From contig NZ_CP026115.2 of the NCBI RefSeq assembly GCF_009883635.2, forward strand, positions 5,270,001 through 5,334,000: DNA of 64,000 nt, read 5' to 3'. Shown here piece after piece: positions 54,585 through 63,438 of this stretch (position 1 is its first letter; each line of letters begins with the position of its first letter). Both the position numbers and the translations under genes were made by a program. The notes beneath the pieces were generated by a model that made no database searches, had not been told where the DNA came from, and saw only the letters and a program-made list of their open reading frames with translations. This DNA comes from Pseudomonas putida. GTDB taxonomy: Bacteria > Pseudomonadota > Gammaproteobacteria > Pseudomonadales > Pseudomonadaceae.

Positions 54585-57500
54585 CAGAAGGTCATCTCCG
54601 CGCCAACCAGCACGCCATTGGCGCTCTTGTAGAGGTTGCCACCCAGCGACTGCTGGTACTCGGCACGCACTTTCAGCGAGCCGCGGTAGGCGTTGTAGCG
54701 GTCGTCGTCGAACCACCACTGCCAGCGCACACCAGCCCCGGCGCGGGCATCCTGGCGCCAGTCGTTGCTCGGGTCCTGGCTGGAGAACTCGAAGAAGCCA
54801 TAAGGCATGAGCGTTTGTGGCGAGTTGCCGGGCAGCTTCCAGGCATGGCCCTGCTGGTAGCGTGACAGCCAGGCGTGGTCGCCGGCGCGGGTCCACCAGG
54901 CGGCATCGAGGTAGAGGAAGCGCTCGTTCCAGTCGTCTTCGTCGACCCGCCAGTCGTTGCGCCAGTCGCCCTGGTCGAGGAACGAAGCGGTGGCGCGCAG
55001 CAGCAGGTCGTTGCTCGATTCGGCATGGTGGCGCAAGTCACCCCAGTTGCCGCCGACCTTGGCCGGGCTCAGCAGTTCGCCAAGGCTCAGGCCGCTGTAG
55101 TGGTCGTCGTCGATCTGCCGCTGGTGGTACAGCTCGGCATACAGGTTGAGGTTGGCCTGGCCCAGTGGCTTGTATAGCAGGCCGACGCCGGTGCCCATGC
55201 TTTGCGCATAATCGGTGCGGCTCTGCCCACCGAACAGCACACGGCCGTAGACCGACAGGGTGCTGCCATTGCGGCTGGGTTCTTCGCCCAGGGCGTGGTC
55301 CCACATGGCCAGCTGCACGTTCTGCGATTGCGCACGGCGCGATGTGCCGCTGCGCTCGCCGTTGTCGAGGAACTTGTCGTTGGTAGAGGTGCCAGCGGGC
55401 GACCAGGTGCTGGCCAGGGTAATGGTGTCGCGCCGAGACAGGGTTTCGTGGGCGCGGCGCTGGCGGTACTTGCGGGCCTCGAGGCTGCCGTATTCGTCGT
55501 CGCCATCGACCAGGTTCTCTTCCACGTCGATCACCCGGCGCAGCTCGCGGCGCGCGGCGGCGCTGTTCTCGGCTTCGTCGTAGCGCAGGGCGAGGGTCTC
55601 GCCCAGGCGATAGTCCTCGGGGAAGTCGTGGGTGGCGCGTTCCAGATAAGGGATCGACTGCTGGCGCTGGGCCTTGTCCGGCGAGCCGGCCAGGCGCATG
55701 CCGTAGTCGGCACGATAGCGTGGCTGGCTGGGCTCAAGGCGCACGGCTTCGGCCAGCCAGGCAGTGCTCTGCGCACTGTCGCCGGCCAGTTGCGCCGTGC
55801 TGGCGGCGGCGTAGTAGTGGTCGGCACGCGGGTTGTGCGCCAAGGCCTGGCGCTGGAAGCCCAGCGCCGCGTGCAGGTCGCCCTGACGTTGCGCGATGGC
55901 GGCACCCAGTGCCCAGTCATCGGCGCTGTTGTGCGCGGCGGCGTCCCAGTAGCGGCGGGCGGCGTCGGCATCGCAGGCATTCAAGGCGCCACGGGCGGCG
56001 GTCAGGCGGGCGTTGTCGTTCCAGGCGCTGGCCGGCAGGTTGCGCCAGATCGGCATGGCCGCTTCGGAATCACCCGCAGCTTCCAGCGCATAGGCCAGGG
56101 GTAGGCGGTTGCCACTGTCACCCAGGCGTTCGGCGGCCTGGTAATAGACCACTGCTTCACCGGGTTGATCGGGCATGGCGCAGCGGCCCAGGGCGCGGAA
56201 CTGGCCGGCTTCGGTCGGGTTTGCCGGGATGGACCGGCGCACGGCGTCGCACTGGCCGTTTTCAGCCAGGCGGCCGAGCAACTGGGCGCGGGTATTGGGG
56301 TCGACCCGGGGGATCAGCCCAAGCATGCGCTGGCTGTTGAGCGGGCCATCGTTGCGCGCATAGATGTTACCCAGGCGCTGCAGCAGGGAAGGTGTCAGTC
56401 GCCCTTGGCGACGGTCATAGGCCTGCTCCAGCAGGGTGCGGGCGCGCTCGCTCTGGCCTTGTTGCAGCAGCAGATAGGTTGCTTGCTCAAGTGCAGCCAG
56501 GTCACCGTTCTGACGGTAGCGTTTTTCCCATTCGGCGGCCGTGCGGGGTTGTGGCGGCTGCACCGGGTCGCCATACAGGCGCTGCTTGAGCACCGCATAA
56601 GCACGCGGGTCTGCGCTGGCTGGGCAGTCCTTGAACTGTTCGCGGGCAAGGTCGGGGTCACGGCGTGACAACCAGTCGACGGTCTCCAGGCAAGGCCGCT
56701 GCAGCTCGTTGCTCAGCTGCCGTACCAGCGGCGCGTCATCCCCTTCACGGGCCAGCTCCCACAGCTGCTGGCGTTGCTCAGGTTGCTGCAACTGCTGGGT
56801 GGGCAATTTTTCCAACCAGCGCTGCGCCAGTTGGTTGTGGCCGACGGCGATGGCCCGATTGGCCATGGCCAGGCGCGTCTGGTTGGCGACTTCGGGGGAG
56901 GGGGCGCTTTGCAGCAGCTTTTCCAGGCCCTTTTCATCGACCTGCTGGACATAGGCGTTGGCCAGGCGTTGCCAGTCCTCTGGCGGCAATTGGCCCTTGT
57001 CGGCCAGAGGCTGCAGTTGCTCGATGGTTTCCTTCCAGTTACGCAGCTGTTCGGCGAAGTTGGCCCGGGCCAGGCGCAGCACCTGGCCATCGTCGCGTGG
57101 CGGCAGCTGGTTGAGCCACTCCAGGGCTTTGCCAGCACCGCCGAACTTGGCCAGGCTCAGGCTGTAGGCCTGCCACAGGCGCACCCGCTGGGTGCCATCG
57201 GCGTTGGCCAGCCAGCCTTCCACCTGGCTGGCCGCAGGCGGGTCCTGCTCGATCCAGGTCAGGCGCAGCTCCAGCAGGGCGTTGGCGTATTCGTGGCCAT
57301 CGCCGAACTGCTCGGCCATGGCTTCGGCTTCCTTGTAGCGGCGCTGGTGGGCCAGGGCATCGACCAGCAGCGTACGGGCTTCGTCGTTGTTCGGCACGCG
57401 GTTGAGCACATGGCGAGTCAGGCGTTCGACTTCGGCCCAGTTGTCCTTCTTCGCTTCGCGGTAACTACGTTCCATGAACGGATAACTGGTGAAACGCTGG

Positions 57501-57586
57501 AATTCGGTCATCGGTGCTGCCTGGGTCGCCAGCGCAGTGGAGCAAAGCAGCAAGCCGGAAAGGGTGAGGGACAGACGCGGCTTCAT
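54584..57586 (-). CDS. nfrA: NfrA-like outer-membrane polysaccharide exporter (phage N4 receptor type)
   Basis: The 1000-residue protein has a signal peptide (to TQA-AP), a long TPR-like periplasmic part (about 30-640, repeated AxxLGDSxNRLPLAYALEAAGDSEAAMPIWRNLP-type units in short segments) and a C-terminal NfrA barrel domain ending in the outer-membrane signature EMTF. In E. coli NfrA is the receptor for phage N4 and partner of the NfrB glycosyltransferase. Overlaps of 3-4 nt with nfrB and the DUF4434 gene show a tight operon. Confidence 0.88.
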   Translation of the reverse strand: MKPRLSLTLSGLLLCSTALATQAAPMTEFQRFTSYPFMERSYREAKKDNWAEVERLTRHVLNRVPNNDEARTLLVDALAHQRRYKEAEAMAEQFGDGHEYANALLELRLTWIEQDPPAASQVEGWLANADGTQRVRLWQAYSLSLAKFGGAGKALEWLNQLPPRDDGQVLRLARANFAEQLRNWKETIEQLQPLADKGQLPPEDWQRLANAYVQQVDEKGLEKLLQSAPSPEVANQTRLAMANRAIAVGHNQLAQRWLEKLPTQQLQQPEQRQQLWELAREGDDAPLVRQLSNELQRPCLETVDWLSRRDPDLAREQFKDCPASADPRAYAVLKQRLYGDPVQPPQPRTAAEWEKRYRQNGDLAALEQATYLLLQQGQSERARTLLEQAYDRRQGRLTPSLLQRLGNIYARNDGPLNSQRMLGLIPRVDPNTRAQLLGRLAENGQCDAVRRSIPANPTEAGQFRALGRCAMPDQPGEAVVYYQAAERLGDSGNRLPLAYALEAAGDSEAAMPIWRNLPASAWNDNARLTAARGALNACDADAARRYWDAAAHNSADDWALGAAIAQRQGDLHAALGFQRQALAHNPRADHYYAAASTAQLAGDSAQSTAWLAEAVRLEPSQPRYRADYGMRLAGSPDKAQRQQSIPYLERATHDFPEDYRLGETLALRYDEAENSAAARRELRRVIDVEENLVDGDDEYGSLEARKYRQRRAHETLSRRDTITLASTWSPAGTSTNDKFLDNGERSGTSRRAQSQNVQLAMWDHALGEEPSRNGSTLSVYGRVLFGGQSRTDYAQSMGTGVGLLYKPLGQANLNLYAELYHQRQIDDDHYSGLSLGELLSPAKVGGNWGDLRHHAESSNDLLLRATASFLDQGDWRNDWRVDEDDWNERFLYLDAAWWTRAGDHAWLSRYQQGHAWKLPGNSPQTLMPYGFFEFSSQDPSNDWRQDARAGAGVRWQWWFDDDRYNAYRGSLKVRAEYQQSLGGNLYKSANGVLVGAEMTF

Positions 57587-59757
57587 GCCACCTCCCGGGT
57601 CAGATCAAAGGCAGCCTGCTGTTCGCTGGCCTGCTCGGCGAGGGCCTGTTGCAGCACCTCTTCGGTGATGATGCCGCGGGCGATCAGGTGCTCGCCGAGG
57701 CTCTGCTGTTCGGAGTCGAAATCGATCAGTGCCTGGTTGAACAGGGTGACCGGGACCATGCCGCGTACCTGCAGCAGGGCGCCAAGCATTACCTGGTGGT
57801 GGCTGACCCGTTCGATCAGATCGGCATCATCCTGGTGCCGCTCCAGCACGCTGAGCATGGCGTGGGTTTCGGGCTTCTGCCAGGGGCTCGGGTAGTGATA
57901 GCGCAGGCCCAGGGTGACCCGGCCCTGGGGCGCCAGGCGGCAGCTGACCGGACGTTTCAGCTGGCGGCTGATCACCCCCAGCGACACCTGGCTGACCGGG
58001 CTTTCGCTGGCCAGTACCAGGGTGTTGCCGTCTTCGGCGACCGGCAGTACGCCATAGTGCGTGGCCAGCCGGCGTGGCAACTGGGCAATCAGCTGCGGGT
58101 CGAGCTTGAACGGGTTGAGCGGTGCCCAGGGCAGGTCGAGTTGTTCGGCCAACGTTTGCACCAGCTGCTCGCTGGTCAGCCAGCCCCGCAGCAGCAGTTC
58201 GCGGCCCAGGCGCCGGCGCACCGGGCTGGTGATCGCCTGCTGCAGCTGTTCCTCGGTGATGTAGCCTTTTTCCACCAGGCGATGGCCCAGCGGTGTGCGT
58301 GCCGGCGAGGCGAGGGCGGGGAATTCGTGGGTGGTCTTGTCCCACGCCACCCGCCGCGAATCGCCCATCTCCATGACTTGGCGCAGGGCGCGCAGGTTGG
58401 CGAAGAAGTTGACGAAGTTGCTCCACATCATCCGTGGCGCCGACAGCAGGCCTTCGAAGATGCCGTAGTAGCGGGTGACGAACCATCCGCGCTGGAACAG
58501 GCGGTTGACCAGCATCAAGCCGTTGAGCCAGAGCAGGGTGGTGAGCAGCCGGCTATCGCTGAGGATCGACATGAAGCGCCAGGAATCCGGGGCGATGACA
58601 GTCACCAGCCACATGGCCAGCAGCACCAGCAGCAACAGGTTGACCAGGAAGCTCAGCAGGTAGGCAAACAGACCCCGGCGGTCGCGCCAGAGGAAGTAGT
58701 TGAGCGCGCCGGTACGGCTCCAGCCGAGGTTGCTGGTGCCCTGGAAGACGATGCCGACGATCCACCGCGACTTCTGCCGGATGGCGTGCTGCCAGTCACG
58801 CGGGAAGTGCTCGCGCACGCAGATCACCTGGGAAAACTCGCGGCTCATGCCCGGCCGCCATTCGTGCTTGAGGGCCAGCGCCGGGTCGGTGATGGAGTAG
58901 CGGGCGAAGATGCACTTCATGCCTTTCTGCTTCAGGCGAAAGCCGATGTCGTAGTCTTCGGTCAGGCTCTGCACGTCGAAGGCGATGCCATCGCCGTCCT
59001 CGAGCAGGGCGCTGATGGCGCGGCGGCTGAAGCAGGTACCGACGCCGGCGCTGGGTACCTGGCCGGTCAGCGCTTCGCGCACGATCACGTCCTTGCCATG
59101 GTTCTCGGCGAACTCGTCGACGTAGTGCCCGGCGGTGAAACCCTTCCATTCCGGCGCGTAGGGGTACACCGGGATCTGGATCATGTCCTTGTTCGGCAAC
59201 AGGTAGTTGAACAGGCGCAGTTCCATGGGCGAGATCACGTCTTCGGCGTCATGCAGGATGAAACCGGCGAACTCGATGCGGGCATCGTCCTGGAAGCGCA
59301 GGATGGCGTCGATGATGTTGTTCAGGCAGTCGGCCTTGCTGGTGGGGCCGGGGCGCGCGCAGACCACCTTGTGCACGTTCGGGTAGTGCAGGCACACGGC
59401 GTCGACGTCGGCCTGGGTCTGCGGGTCGTTGGGGTAGGTGCCGACGAAGATCTGGTAGTTCTCGTAGTCGATGGTCGAGGCCGCCAGGCGTGCCATCTCG
59501 CCGACCACACCTACCTCGTTCCAGGCCGGGACCATGATCGCCAGGGGCTTTTCCGCTACTTCGAACAGGCGTTTCTCGTCGGCCTTTTCGTACTTGTCGT
59601 AGATGCGGAAACGGCGGATCAGCTTGCGGCCCCAGTAGCAGAGGTCGATGAACAGGTCATCGAGGCCGAGCAGGAACATCAGCGAGGCGAGGATGATCGC
59701 CAGGATCTTGAGACCGAACAGCACATAGGTGAGGAAGTCGATGAAGGCCAGGCTCAT
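57583..59757 (-). CDS. nfrB: NfrB-like c-di-GMP-controlled glycosyltransferase with MshEN motifs
   Basis: The 724-residue protein has membrane helices at both sides of a GT2 glycosyltransferase (AWNEVGVVGEMARLA, LHDAEDVISP, QKSRWIVG as the QxxRW motif). The cytoplasmic C-terminus has MshEN-type c-di-GMP motifs. The one starting RLGRELLLRG near residue 514 fits RLG-x2-L-x3-G-x6-L-x3-L-x2-Q fully, one starting PLGHRLVEKG near 486 fits mostly, and a third starting SLGEHLIARG near 687 fits well. In E. coli NfrB makes an N-acetylmannosamine-containing glycan when c-di-GMP is high. It overlaps both neighbours by 4 nt. Confidence 0.9.
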   Translation of the reverse strand: MSLAFIDFLTYVLFGLKILAIILASLMFLLGLDDLFIDLCYWGRKLIRRFRIYDKYEKADEKRLFEVAEKPLAIMVPAWNEVGVVGEMARLAASTIDYENYQIFVGTYPNDPQTQADVDAVCLHYPNVHKVVCARPGPTSKADCLNNIIDAILRFQDDARIEFAGFILHDAEDVISPMELRLFNYLLPNKDMIQIPVYPYAPEWKGFTAGHYVDEFAENHGKDVIVREALTGQVPSAGVGTCFSRRAISALLEDGDGIAFDVQSLTEDYDIGFRLKQKGMKCIFARYSITDPALALKHEWRPGMSREFSQVICVREHFPRDWQHAIRQKSRWIVGIVFQGTSNLGWSRTGALNYFLWRDRRGLFAYLLSFLVNLLLLVLLAMWLVTVIAPDSWRFMSILSDSRLLTTLLWLNGLMLVNRLFQRGWFVTRYYGIFEGLLSAPRMMWSNFVNFFANLRALRQVMEMGDSRRVAWDKTTHEFPALASPARTPLGHRLVEKGYITEEQLQQAITSPVRRRLGRELLLRGWLTSEQLVQTLAEQLDLPWAPLNPFKLDPQLIAQLPRRLATHYGVLPVAEDGNTLVLASESPVSQVSLGVISRQLKRPVSCRLAPQGRVTLGLRYHYPSPWQKPETHAMLSVLERHQDDADLIERVSHHQVMLGALLQVRGMVPVTLFNQALIDFDSEQQSLGEHLIARGIITEEVLQQALAEQASEQQAAFDLTREVA

Positions 59758-60908
59758 GCGTCATCTCGCGGGTTGGCCGTTTCTGCAAACCAGCGCGTCA
59801 GGCGCTCGGCGATGCGCTCGCTGGCGTGGCCGTCACCAAACGGGGTATAGACCCGCGCCATGCGTGCGTAGGCCACCGGGTCGTCGAGCAGCTGGCGGGT
59901 TTCCTCGACGATGCGTTCGGTCAGGGTGCCGACCAGCTTGACCGTGCCGCCCTTGAGTACGGCGGGGCGCTCGGTGACCTTGCGCAGCACCAGCACTGGC
60001 TTGCCGAGTGCCGGGGCCTCTTCCTGAACGCCGCCGGAATCGGTGAGGATGATCTGGGCGCGGTTCATCAGCCAGACGAAGTGCGGGTAGTCCTGCGGGG
60101 CGATCAGGTGGATGTTGCTGCGGTTCGACAGCACGCCATACACGGCCTTCTGCACCTGCGGGTTGAGGTGCACGGGATAGACGAACTGCACGTCGGGGTA
60201 ACGTTCGGCCAACTGTGCCAGGGCCAGGCAGATACGCTCGAAGCCGGGGCCGAAGTTCTCCCGGCGGTGGCCGGTGATCAGCACCATGCGCTGCTCGGGG
60301 CGCAGCACGCTCAGCGGCGAATCGGCGGCCGGCTGCCATTGCCGTTCGGCCAGGTGGTCGCGCATCCACAACAGCGCGTCGATGACGGTGTTGCCAGTGA
60401 CTTCGATGTGCTCCGGCGGCACGCCTTCGCGGATCAGGTTGGCGTCCGAGTCGCGGGTCGGAGTGAAGTGCAGGTCGGCGAGCACCCCGGTCAGGCGCCG
60501 GTTGGCTTCTTCGGGCCAGGGCTGCTGCAGGTTGCCGGTGCGCAGGCCGGCTTCGACATGGCCGATGGGGATGTGCCGGTGGAAGGCCGCGAGGCTGGCG
60601 ATGAAGCTGGTGGTGGTGTCGCCGTGGACCAGCACGATGTCGGGCTTGACCTGCTCGTAGGCCTGGTCGAGTTTGTCCAGCAGGTCGCGAGCCAGGCCGT
60701 TCAGGGTCTGGTTCTGGGTCATCACCTTGAGGTCCTGATCGACGCTCAGGCCAAAGGCGGTCAGCACCTGCTCGAGCATCTCGCGGTGCTGGCCGGTGGA
60801 GCAGATATGCAGGTCGACCTCGGGCCAGCTGCGCAGCACGCGGGCCAGCGGGGCCATCTTGATCGCTTCGGGTCGGGTGCCGAACACCATCATGACGCTA
60901 TACGCCAT
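59754..60908 (-). CDS. wecB: UDP-N-acetylglucosamine 2-epimerase (non-hydrolysing)
   Basis: The 384-residue enzyme has FGTRPEAIKMAPL, VLVHGDTTTSF, HVEAGLRTGN, VTGNTVIDAL, TGHRRENFG and LTDSGGVQEEAPALGKPVL, the full set of WecB motifs. It makes UDP-ManNAc from UDP-GlcNAc. As the first gene of the nfr operon it should supply the NfrB substrate. Confidence 0.95.
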   Translation of the reverse strand: MAYSVMMVFGTRPEAIKMAPLARVLRSWPEVDLHICSTGQHREMLEQVLTAFGLSVDQDLKVMTQNQTLNGLARDLLDKLDQAYEQVKPDIVLVHGDTTTSFIASLAAFHRHIPIGHVEAGLRTGNLQQPWPEEANRRLTGVLADLHFTPTRDSDANLIREGVPPEHIEVTGNTVIDALLWMRDHLAERQWQPAADSPLSVLRPEQRMVLITGHRRENFGPGFERICLALAQLAERYPDVQFVYPVHLNPQVQKAVYGVLSNRSNIHLIAPQDYPHFVWLMNRAQIILTDSGGVQEEAPALGKPVLVLRKVTERPAVLKGGTVKLVGTLTERIVEETRQLLDDPVAYARMARVYTPFGDGHASERIAERLTRWFAETANPRDDA

Positions 60909-61089
60909 CGTCTTGTTCCTCGTTCATTTCCCTGGACGAAGGGGTAGGACATGTCGCCGCTTGCAAGTGATAGATACAAGCAGTCGCATGCAGGGTTGTC
61001 CAATGCGTGATCGGGGGAAGCCGTGTCGTGCAAGGAGGGGCCGGACGCCAGGGGAAGGGGCTTGCGGAAACGATAAAGCTTAATAATTC

Positions 61090-61109
61090 TTGACTGAACG
61101 GTCAGTCAA
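61090..61109 (+). promoter_or_regulatory. TetR-type palindromic operator overlapping a promoter
   Basis: TTGACTGAACGGTCAGTCAA is a 20-bp palindrome with one mismatched pair, of the kind bound by TetR-family repressors. Its first six bases, TTGACT, also make a good -35 element for the gene at 61183. No TetR gene is present in the window. Confidence 0.6.
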
Positions 61110-61182
61110 TAAAGTATTTCAGGCTTTTTCTTGCTGGCTTGATCTTGTAATTTTGTAGGTCGTTTCTTTCAGGGAGCTGAAC

Positions 61183-61614
61183 ATGCAAGGCAAGGCACGC
61201 AAGATCGTCCAGGCCATTCTCTACGAAGCCATCGCCGTGGCTTGCGTAGCACCGGCGCTGGAACTGGCGTTCGGCGCCGGCATGGCGGAATCGACGGTGC
61301 TGTCGGTGCTGATGTCGGGCATCGCCATGAGCTGGAACATGGCCTACAACTGGGCCTTCGAGCGCTGGGAGGCACGCCAGCGCAAGCGCGAGCGCACGGT
61401 GCTGCGCCGGGGCCTGCACGCGCTGGGCTTCGAGGGTGGGCTGGTGCTGATCCTGCTGCCGCTGGTGGCGTACTGGCTGGATGTCAGCCTGTGGGCGGCG
61501 TTGCTCACCAACCTGGCTCTGTTCGTGTTCTTCTTCGTCTATGCCTTCGTGTTCCAGTGGGGCTTCGACAAGGTATTCGACGTGCCGCTGTCGGCGCAGC
61601 AAGCAAAGTGTTGA
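61183..61614 (+). CDS. PACE-family efflux transporter
   Basis: The 143-residue membrane protein has four helices and the repeated two-helix (double BTP) plan: YEAIAVACVAPALELAFG...SWNMAYNWAFERWE and HALGFEGGLVLILLPLVAYWLD...VYAFVFQWGFDKVF. The paired W-N-x4-N/E and FE motifs are characteristic of PACE proteins such as AceI, which export chlorhexidine and other biocides or short diamines. GGAG lies 8 nt before the ATG. Control by a TetR-type repressor is suggested by the upstream palindrome. Confidence 0.88.
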   Translation: MQGKARKIVQAILYEAIAVACVAPALELAFGAGMAESTVLSVLMSGIAMSWNMAYNWAFERWEARQRKRERTVLRRGLHALGFEGGLVLILLPLVAYWLDVSLWAALLTNLALFVFFFVYAFVFQWGFDKVFDVPLSAQQAKC

Positions 61615-61648
61615 CTTGGCCAAGCCAGGCGGGATAACGTCCCACCCC

Positions 61649-61711
61649 ATGAAAACTTTCCCGCACGTGAACGCCATTATTATTACCGCCATTATCAGCT
61701 TGGCGGGCTAG
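61649..61711 (+). CDS. Isoleucine-rich leader peptide for ilvA attenuation
   Basis: A 20-codon open frame begins at ATG 61649 and ends TAG at 61711. Codons 10-16 read Ile-Ile-Ile-Thr-Ala-Ile-Ile (ATT ATT ATT ACC GCC ATT ATC). It is followed by an intrinsic terminator at 61727-61752 and then ilvA, which makes the first committed step of isoleucine synthesis. No strong Shine-Dalgarno is obvious. The arrangement is that of a classical attenuator peptide. Confidence 0.8.
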   Translation: MKTFPHVNAIIITAIISLAG

Positions 61712-61726
61712 CGCGTACGTGCACCG

Positions 61727-61752
61727 AACCCGCCCTGGAGGCGGGTTTCTTC
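61727..61752 (+). terminator. Attenuator terminator upstream of ilvA
   Basis: AACCCGCC (61727-61734) pairs with GGCGGGTT (61740-61747), followed by a T/C-rich tract. GGCGGG at 61702-61707, at the end of the leader frame, can instead pair with CCCGCC and act as antiterminator when ribosomes stall at the Ile codons. Confidence 0.75.
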
Positions 61753-61797
61753 TCTCTGACTCCTGGGCAACGTGAAAAAGCCAAGGAGTTGCAATCG

Positions 61798-63360
61798 ATG
61801 ACCAGCCTCAACGTCAGCCCTCGTACCCCGTTTATTCCGCAGCAACTGCTGTCTGAACAGGTGCGCCGCATTCTGTCCGCGCCGGTGTACGACCTGGCCA
61901 TCGAGACGCCCCTGCAAGCCGCTCCCGCGCTGTCTGCCAGCCTCGGCAACCAGGTGTTGCTCAAGCGCGAAGACCTGCAACCGACCTTCTCGTTCAAGGT
62001 CCGCGGGGCCTATACCCGGCTGTCGCGCCTGACCACGGCCCAGCGCGAACGTGGCGTGATCACCGCCTCGGCAGGCAACCATGCCCAGGGCGTGGCCCTG
62101 GCGGCGGCGCACCTGGGCATGAAAGCAACCATCGTCATGCCCACCACCACGCCATCGCTCAAGGTCGAAGGCGTGCGTTCGCGGGGTGGCCATGTGGTGC
62201 TGCACGGCGAGAGCTTCCCCCATGCCCTGGCCCACGCACTGCAATTGGCCGACAGCGACGGGGCGACCTTTGTGCCGCCGTTCGACGACCCGGATGTGAT
62301 CGCCGGCCAGGGCACCGTGGGCATGGAGATCCTGCGCCAACAGCCGGGTGCGCTGGACGCGATCTTCGTGCCGGTCGGCGGTGGCGGGCTGGTCGCGGGC
62401 ATTGCTGCCTACGTGAAGTACCTGCGCCCCGAGGTCAAGGTGATCGGTGTCGAGCCCGAAGACTCCAACTGCCTGCAGGCTGCCATGGCTGCTGGCGAGC
62501 GGGTGATCCTGCCGCAGGTCGGTACCTTCGCCGATGGTGTGGCGGTGGCGCAGATCGGCGCCCATTGCTTCGAGCTGTGTCGGCATTTTGTCGATGAAGT
62601 GGTGACCGTCAGCAGCGATGAGCTGTGCGCGGCGATCAAGGACATCTACGACGATACCCGCTCGATCACCGAACCCTCGGGTGCCCTGGCGGTGGCCGGG
62701 ATCAAGAAGTACGTGGCCCGCGGGGGCGTCAAGGGGCAGACCCTGGTGGCCATCGACTCTGGCGCCAACGTCAACTTCGACCGCCTGCGCCATGTGGCCG
62801 AGCGTGCCGAACTGGGCGAGCAGCGCGAGGCGATCATCGCCGTGACCATCCCCGAACAGCCCGGCAGCTTCCGGGCCTTCTGCCAGGCGCTGGGCAAGCG
62901 GCAGATCACCGAGTTCAACTACCGCTACTACCCGGGCAAGGAAGCGCGCCTGTTCGTTGGCGTGCAGACCCACCCGCTGCACGACCCGCGCGAGCAGCTG
63001 CTGGCCAGCCTGCGAGGGCAAGGCTACAGCGTGCTCGACCTGACCGACAACGAACTGGCCAAGCTGCATGTGCGCCACACCGTGGGCGGGCATGCCGCGC
63101 CGGGGGCCGATGAGCGGGTGCTACGCTTCGAATTCCCCGAGCGGCCAGGGGCGCTGCTAGGCTTCCTGGAGCGGCTGGGCAAGCGCTGGAACATCAGCCT
63201 GTTCCATTACCGTAACCATGGCGCGGCTGAAGCGCGGGTATTCGCGGCGCTGGAAGTGCCCGCCGACGAGCAGGCCAGCCTGCCCCAGGCGCTGGACGAG
63301 ATGGGCTACCGCTACTGGGACGAGACCGATAATCCGGCTTACCGGCTGTTCCTTGGCTAA
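61798..63360 (+). CDS. ilvA: Biosynthetic threonine dehydratase
   Basis: The 520-residue PLP enzyme deaminates threonine to 2-oxobutanoate for isoleucine synthesis. The PLP lysine is Lys67 in TFSFKVRGAY, and SAGNHAQGVALAA and VGGGGLVAG bind the cofactor phosphate. Two ACT-like regulatory modules (VTIPEQPGSFRAFCQALG and FEFPERPGALLGFLERLG) fill residues 335-520, as in feedback-inhibited IlvA. ATG 61798 has AAGGAG 9 nt upstream. Attenuation upstream supports a biosynthetic role. Confidence 0.95.
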   Translation: MTSLNVSPRTPFIPQQLLSEQVRRILSAPVYDLAIETPLQAAPALSASLGNQVLLKREDLQPTFSFKVRGAYTRLSRLTTAQRERGVITASAGNHAQGVALAAAHLGMKATIVMPTTTPSLKVEGVRSRGGHVVLHGESFPHALAHALQLADSDGATFVPPFDDPDVIAGQGTVGMEILRQQPGALDAIFVPVGGGGLVAGIAAYVKYLRPEVKVIGVEPEDSNCLQAAMAAGERVILPQVGTFADGVAVAQIGAHCFELCRHFVDEVVTVSSDELCAAIKDIYDDTRSITEPSGALAVAGIKKYVARGGVKGQTLVAIDSGANVNFDRLRHVAERAELGEQREAIIAVTIPEQPGSFRAFCQALGKRQITEFNYRYYPGKEARLFVGVQTHPLHDPREQLLASLRGQGYSVLDLTDNELAKLHVRHTVGGHAAPGADERVLRFEFPERPGALLGFLERLGKRWNISLFHYRNHGAAEARVFAALEVPADEQASLPQALDEMGYRYWDETDNPAYRLFLG

Positions 63361-63438
63361 CGTTGCTCTGGATCAACATTCGCTGCATTGAACGGGCGGA
63401 TCCTCGTTGGTAGACAGACCCACCAGGAGGATCCGGTC

